Part shown: positions 34,347 through 38,167 of the stretch, piece by piece | Layout of the letters: every line of letters begins with the position of its first letter | Position numbering within the stretch: the stretch's first letter is position 1 | Assembly (NCBI GenBank): GCA_022644775.1 | Contig: JALCHN010000016.1 | Location: 1 to 38,167 of the forward strand | Reading direction: 5' to 3' | Source of the DNA: Eggerthellaceae bacterium | GTDB lineage: Bacteria; Actinomycetota; Coriobacteriia; Coriobacteriales; Eggerthellaceae | Length of the DNA stretch: 38,167 nt | The notes under the pieces: generated by a model | What the model was told of the DNA's origin: nothing | The model's database searches: none | The model's input: only the letters and a program-made list of their open reading frames with translations | Made by a program: the position numbers and the translations under genes

Positions 34347-35750
34347 ATGCCCGCAACCGAAACCAAGAAGGGCTCCATCGTCTCGCTGATGGTCGCCCTG
34401 CTGGTGGCCATCTTCGCCTTCCAGCTCAACGCCTCCATGCTCTCGCCCGCCCTCGTGACCATGCAGGTCGAGCTCAACACCACCGAAGTTGCCATCGGCA
34501 ACACGCAGACCGTCTTCTTCACGGCCGCCGCGCTCTTCTCCCTGTTCCTTCCGCGCCTCGCCGACCTCGTGGGCCGCAAGAAGGTTCTCACCGGCATGCT
34601 CGCCATCACCGGCCTGGGCTGCATCGTGAGCGCCCTTGCCCCCAACGTCGACGTGCTCATGGTCGGCCGCGTCATGCAGGGCGTCGCCGGCCCGGTCGTG
34701 CCGATGTGCCTGATCATGCTCCACACCGAAGTCACCGAAGAGGCCCGCTACACCCGTCTGATGGCCATCCTCACCTCGGTCAACGGCGGTATCGCTGGCG
34801 TCGACGCCCTGCTCGGCGGGTGGCTTGCCGGCAACTTCGGCTTCCGTTCGGTCTTCGCCGTCATGGCCGCCATCGCGGTGCTCGCCGTGATCTTGATTAC
34901 GGTCTGCTGCAAGGAGAGCACGGCCGAAGAGACCCCCAAGATGGACTGGGCGGGCGTCTTCTCGCTCGGCATCGCCTTCCTGGCCGCCTACCTGGCGATC
35001 AACGAGATCCAGAAGCTGGCCGCCGCCAACTTCGGCATGGTCGCCGTCCTCGTGATCGTCGCGATCGTCTTCTTCGCGATCTTCTGGAACATCGAAAAGC
35101 GCAAGCAGCATCCCATGGTGTCCACGCACTACCTGCGCCAGCGCCGTACCTGGGGTTTGCTGCTCACCACGCTGCTCACGATGACGGGCGTCTTCGCGAT
35201 CATGAACGGCGTCGTGCCGGCCATCGCCCAGGACCCCGACATGGGCGTCAACATGGGCGCCGACGTCGTGTCGTTCGCGACGCTCACGCCCTACGCCCTG
35301 CTCGGCCTGTGCTTCGGCCCGGTCGCCGGCATCCTCGCGAGCAAGTTCGGCTACCACCGCGTCCTGCGCTGCGGCCTGCTCGTGAGCATCCTGGGCGTGC
35401 TCTTCGGCATCTTCCTGTGCAACAACGCGAGCATCGCCGGCCTCGTCGTGATTTCCGTGGTGCTCGGCATCGCCTACGCCGGCACCGCCAACATCATGCT
35501 CAACGGTCTGGGCATCGTGCTGTCGCCCAAGGACAACCCCGGCTACCTGCCCGGCATGAACGCCGGCGCCTTCAACCTGGGTGCGGGCCTGTCCTACGCT
35601 ATCCTGTACGCTGTCATGCAGCAGATGGCGCAGACCTCGGGCGTCGAGGCCGGCTACGCGTCGTCCATGATCGCAGCGGCGGTCCTGCTCGTGCTGGCTC
35701 TGCTCGTGTCGTTCCTCATCCCGAAAGAAGAGGACGCCGACAACAGCTAA
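34347..35750 (+). CDS. MFS transporter, probably for nucleosides or ribose
   Basis: This 467-residue membrane protein is an MFS member with 12-14 helices of the drug:proton antiporter type. LVGRKKVLTGMLAI (motif A, residues about 72-85) and MVGRVMQGVAGPVVPMCLI (motif B) are visible. The C-terminus ends in a short acidic tail. It begins five bases after the nucleoside hydrolase stop with AAAGGA some 13 bases upstream, so it is probably coupled. The neighbours suggest import of nucleosides or ribose, although the sequence type is common in exporters. The substrate is inferred from context. Confidence 0.82.
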   Translation: MPATETKKGSIVSLMVALLVAIFAFQLNASMLSPALVTMQVELNTTEVAIGNTQTVFFTAAALFSLFLPRLADLVGRKKVLTGMLAITGLGCIVSALAPNVDVLMVGRVMQGVAGPVVPMCLIMLHTEVTEEARYTRLMAILTSVNGGIAGVDALLGGWLAGNFGFRSVFAVMAAIAVLAVILITVCCKESTAEETPKMDWAGVFSLGIAFLAAYLAINEIQKLAAANFGMVAVLVIVAIVFFAIFWNIEKRKQHPMVSTHYLRQRRTWGLLLTTLLTMTGVFAIMNGVVPAIAQDPDMGVNMGADVVSFATLTPYALLGLCFGPVAGILASKFGYHRVLRCGLLVSILGVLFGIFLCNNASIAGLVVISVVLGIAYAGTANIMLNGLGIVLSPKDNPGYLPGMNAGAFNLGAGLSYAILYAVMQQMAQTSGVEAGYASSMIAAAVLLVLALLVSFLIPKEEDADNS

Positions 35751-35774
35751 GCGGCACCTTCCCAGGTGCTCTTC

Positions 35775-35807
35775 GCCGGCCGGGCCTGCGCGTTCGGCCG
35801 GCGTTTT
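35775..35807 (+). terminator. Terminator-like hairpin between MFS and ribokinase
   Basis: GCCGGCCG (35775-35782) pairs with CGGCCGGC (35795-35802), followed by GTTTTC. It may cause partial termination inside the salvage cluster, leaving ribokinase separately or less expressed. Confidence 0.6.
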
Positions 35808-35835
35808 CGTATCGAAGCGGAAAGAGGGAATTCCC

Positions 35836-36735
35836 GTGAGCAACGTAGTGGTATTCGGCAGCCTCAACATGGACCTGTCGATCGCAAGCGACCATATGCC
35901 CGTTCTGGGCGAAACGGTCATCGGGCGCGACTTCATCACCAATCCCGGCGGCAAGGGTGCCAACCAGGCGGTGGCCGCCGCCAAGCTGGGGGCCGACGTC
36001 ACGATGCTCGGCGCCGTGGGCACCGACGCTTTCGGCGACCAGATGATCGCGGCGCTCGCCGAATACGGGGTCCAGTGCGACCACTTGCTGCGCACCGCCG
36101 AAGCGTCCACCAGCGTCGCGCTCATCACCCGCGTGAACGGCGACAACTTCATCACGATCGATTCGGGCGCCAACATGGTGCCGCGCATCGACTGCGTGCG
36201 CCGTTCGATCGACGCGCTCGCCCGCGGCGGCGACGTCTTCCTCTGCCAGCTGGAATGCGATTTCGACACCACGATGGAGGCCCTGCGCTACGCGCACGAG
36301 CGCGGCATGTACACGGTGGTCAACCCCGCGCCCGCCCGCGAGCTCCCGCTCGACGTCTATCCCTTCATCGACCTGCTCGTGGTCAACGAATGCGAATGCG
36401 AAACGCTCACGAGCATCTTTCCCGACGACGAGCGCGCCATCCGCGCGGCCATGGAAGAACTCGCGAGCGCGGGCACGGGCGCCATGGCGATCACGCTCGG
36501 GGCGCGCGGGTCGATGGTCTACGACCAGGGCGCGATCATCGAATCGGTTCCGTCCGCGGTGCACGCCGTCGACACCACCTGTGCGGGCGACACTTACATC
36601 GGCGCTTTGGTGGCCGGCTACGCCCGCGGGCTCACCATGGAGGAGGCGGTAGCCATCGCCACGAAGGCGTCGGCGCTCGCCACCACCAAAGTGGGCGCCC
36701 AGCAGTCGATCCCCCTGCTCGCCGACGTCGAGTAG
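35836..36735 (+). CDS. rbsK: Ribokinase (PfkB family)
   Basis: This 299-residue kinase phosphorylates ribose to ribose-5-phosphate. The N-terminal GSLNMDLSI, the NPGGKGANQAVAAAKLG motif near residue 36 and the C-terminal DTTCAGDTYIGALVAGYARG (catalytic base Asp252) are PfkB-family signatures; the anion hole reads CAGD where GAGD or AAGD is usual. The length is typical. The start is GTG with GAGGGAA upstream, 85 bases after the MFS gene and behind a hairpin. It completes the path nucleoside -> ribose -> ribose-5-phosphate. Another PfkB sugar (for example deoxyribose) is possible. Confidence 0.87.
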   Translation: MSNVVVFGSLNMDLSIASDHMPVLGETVIGRDFITNPGGKGANQAVAAAKLGADVTMLGAVGTDAFGDQMIAALAEYGVQCDHLLRTAEASTSVALITRVNGDNFITIDSGANMVPRIDCVRRSIDALARGGDVFLCQLECDFDTTMEALRYAHERGMYTVVNPAPARELPLDVYPFIDLLVVNECECETLTSIFPDDERAIRAAMEELASAGTGAMAITLGARGSMVYDQGAIIESVPSAVHAVDTTCAGDTYIGALVAGYARGLTMEEAVAIATKASALATTKVGAQQSIPLLADVE

Positions 36736-36840
36736 GGCCGCCCCCTTCCGCCGATTCAGGGCCGTTCGCGCGTGTGCGCGGGCGGCCCTTTCCGTTTCCA
36801 GGTACCCTTGAAGGCAACGACCGGGCCGAAGGAGGCAGCT

Positions 36841-37815
36841 ATGGGCGCACGGGTGGCGGCAATCGATTTCTATCTGGAAAACGGCGATCTCATGCGGCGT
36901 CTCTTCGCCCAAGCGGGCATCGAGGTGGTGGAAGCCGACGCGCGCCAGGGCCAGGACGTGCAGGCGGCCATGCGCGGGGCCCAGGGCGTCATCACCTCCT
37001 ACGGCGACTTTTCGGCACGCGCGATCGACGCGCTCGACCCCACGGTCAAGGTCATCAGCCGCACCGGGGTGGGCTACGACAACATCGACGTCGAAGCGGC
37101 CACGCGCCGGGGCATCGCCGTCTGCTATGTGCCCGGGTACGCGACCGAAGTGGTGTCCACCCACGCGATCGCGCTTGCGCTCGCCGTTCTGCGCCGCATC
37201 CCCCAAGCCGACCGCAACGTGCGGGAGGGGAAGTGGAGCCTTGGCTATCTCGACCCGCTCGGTCAGGTCGCCGGGCGCACCTTCGGAATCGTGGGGTTCG
37301 GGGCGATCGGGCGCGCAACGGCCCGCAAGGCAGCCGGTCTCGGCTTCGACGTCGTCGTGTGGTCCCGCTCGCTCGAGCAGGCGGGCGCCTCCGCCGCGCT
37401 CGAAGGCTATCGCTGCCTGTCGCTCGACGACCTTCTGGCCGCATCCGACGTGGTGAGCCTGCATACGGCGCTCGTCCCTGCAACGCGCAATCTCATCGAC
37501 GCGCGCCGTTTGGCGCTCATGAAGCCGGGCGCCGTGCTAGTGAACACCGCCCGCGGCGGGCTCGTCGATGCGAACGCGCTCACGGCCGTCCTCGAAGAAG
37601 GGCGCCTGTTCGGCGCGGGCCTCGACGTTTTTCCCGAAGAGCCGCTCGACCCGGCGAGCCCTCTGGCCCGCGCGCCGCGCACGGTGCTCACGCCCCATGC
37701 CGCCTATCAATCCCAAGAGGCGGCGCGCGAGCTCTGCGAGCGTTCGGTGCAGGCGGTTATCGACGTGGTGCAGGGGAGGGCGCCTGCCGATTGCCTGAAC
37801 CCCTCTGTGTTGTAA
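36841..37815 (+). CDS. D-isomer-specific 2-hydroxyacid dehydrogenase
   Basis: This 324-residue NAD(P)-dependent dehydrogenase resembles 3-phosphoglycerate dehydrogenase and CtBP-like enzymes. The substrate Arg74 lies in SRTGVGYDNID, the Rossmann loop is GIVGFGAIG (149-157), and the catalytic pair is Glu267 (DVFPEEPL) and His286 (LTPHAAY). Residues AAIDFYLE at the start fit a short substrate-binding domain. No ACT domain follows, so it is shorter than the long SerA type. AAGGAGG precedes the ATG. It is 105 bases after ribokinase, perhaps in the same unit. The substrate (a 2-keto or 2-hydroxy acid) is unknown; a role in overflow redox balance is speculative. Confidence 0.85.
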   Translation: MGARVAAIDFYLENGDLMRRLFAQAGIEVVEADARQGQDVQAAMRGAQGVITSYGDFSARAIDALDPTVKVISRTGVGYDNIDVEAATRRGIAVCYVPGYATEVVSTHAIALALAVLRRIPQADRNVREGKWSLGYLDPLGQVAGRTFGIVGFGAIGRATARKAAGLGFDVVVWSRSLEQAGASAALEGYRCLSLDDLLAASDVVSLHTALVPATRNLIDARRLALMKPGAVLVNTARGGLVDANALTAVLEEGRLFGAGLDVFPEEPLDPASPLARAPRTVLTPHAAYQSQEAARELCERSVQAVIDVVQGRAPADCLNPSVL

Positions 37816-38023
37816 AGCGAGCGCTCGGCGAACGGCTGTATCCCTCGGTTGTGTGCAAACGGTGAAGGCTCATATTCGTACTTGCGCAGGGCCCAGGGGA
37901 TGCGTACTATACCGTCTTGCCGCTTGAAACGGGCGCTGCTCGACGGCCTGAGCAATTAGGCTTCTGAGCAGGGAAGATGCAAGTCTTTTCAAACAGGTTG
38001 AAAAATCTTTTTTGAAATCTTAC

Positions 38024-38052
38024 TTGACATTCTTCCTCGGTGAGCGTAAAGT
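38024..38052 (+). promoter_or_regulatory. Strong promoter, probably of an rRNA operon
   Basis: A consensus TTGACA (38024-38029) and TAAAGT (38047-38052) are separated by exactly 17 bp. Upstream lie A/T-rich tracts that look like an UP element. Nothing else in the window has such a strong promoter. Confidence 0.75.
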
Positions 38053-38059
38053 ACACCGA

Positions 38060-38167
38060 AGTCGAAAACAGCGGCAATCCTCCCCGAAAGGGGACGGGAG
38101 GACCTTGAGAACCGGATACTGCGAACGAGAGAATTCAAGCCAGACGAACCCCGTCGTTCCGCGGCGA
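38060..38167 (+). other. Probable rRNA leader
   Basis: The transcript would carry a CCTCCCC/GGGAGG hairpin with an internal CCCC-GAAA-GGGG tetraloop (38079-38102). A TTGAGAACCGGATACTGCGA segment follows, of the type common just before 16S and 23S genes in Gram-positive bacteria. No coding frame is supported. The 16S gene itself is not in the window. Confidence 0.5.

Larger units (their letters stand above)
37816..38167. other. Intergenic region with probable rRNA operon start
   Basis: This 352-bp stretch holds no protein gene that I can support. An A/T-rich block (about 37983-38023) precedes a strong promoter, and a structured leader follows. I saw no tRNA. The first 16S bases would be beyond the window end. 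Confidence 0.7.

Noticed and set aside
37707-37955. Small minus-strand gene near the dehydrogenase end
   Set aside because: It overlaps the conserved dehydrogenase C-terminus in antisense, lacks a ribosome binding site and has no recognisable feature.

Overview
The window reads as a GC-rich actinobacterial chromosome, most likely from the class Coriobacteriia (an Eggerthellaceae-type gut anaerobe). I infer this from the strong G/C bias at third codon positions, GTG/ATG starts with GGAG-type ribosome binding sites, an oxygen-labile Fe-S cysteine desulfidase (CyuA family), and the gene style. This is taxonomy by impression, not by search. No phage, plasmid or IS genes are visible.

Layout: (1) 0-9.3 kb: a uracil/xanthine permease diverges from a D-amino-acid aminotransferase. 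A 0.6-kb non-coding block of two repeat families follows, then an MFS transporter, a solitary ATP-grasp ligase and a SWIM/SNF2 helicase. (2) 9.3-10.4 kb: a scar-like region with 27-bp palindromes, a C-terminal scrap of an old-yellow-enzyme-type oxidoreductase, an orphan RelB/DinJ antitoxin with an overlapping small gene, and an ABM-domain monooxygenase. (3) 10.4-17.4 kb, minus strand: a type I restriction-modification operon ordered hsdM-hsdS-(197-aa membrane-anchored protein)-(87-aa basic protein)-hsdR. The two extra genes are compact and AT-richer, and hsdR is broken by a one-base insertion. (4) 17.5-24.4 kb: PAP2 phosphatase, Bcr/CflA-type MFS pump, a uracil-DNA-glycosylase-family protein, a short UvrA paralogue that lacks the UvrB-binding insertion, and CyuA-type cysteine desulfidase.

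(5) 24.5-33.2 kb: the leucine region. A LeuA-like protein whose metal and catalytic motifs are missing is translationally coupled (TAATG) to an 832-aa fusion of a xylose-isomerase-like TIM barrel and an acyl-CoA synthetase. After a hairpin come leuC, leuD, leuA and leuB, all apparently intact, ending in a strong terminator. The genes leuA, leuCD and leuB together convert 2-oxoisovalerate to 2-oxoisocaproate. The pseudo-LeuA/fusion pair is the best candidate here for something undescribed.

(6) 33.3-37.8 kb: a nucleoside salvage cluster (nucleoside hydrolase, MFS transporter, ribokinase, 2-hydroxyacid dehydrogenase). It is preceded by a consensus-like promoter with a perfect 16-bp palindrome at the expected start of transcription. 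(7) 37.8 kb to the end: a strong TTGACA-17-TAAAGT promoter with an A/T-rich upstream region and a structured leader. It looks like the start of an rRNA operon whose 16S gene would lie just beyond the window.
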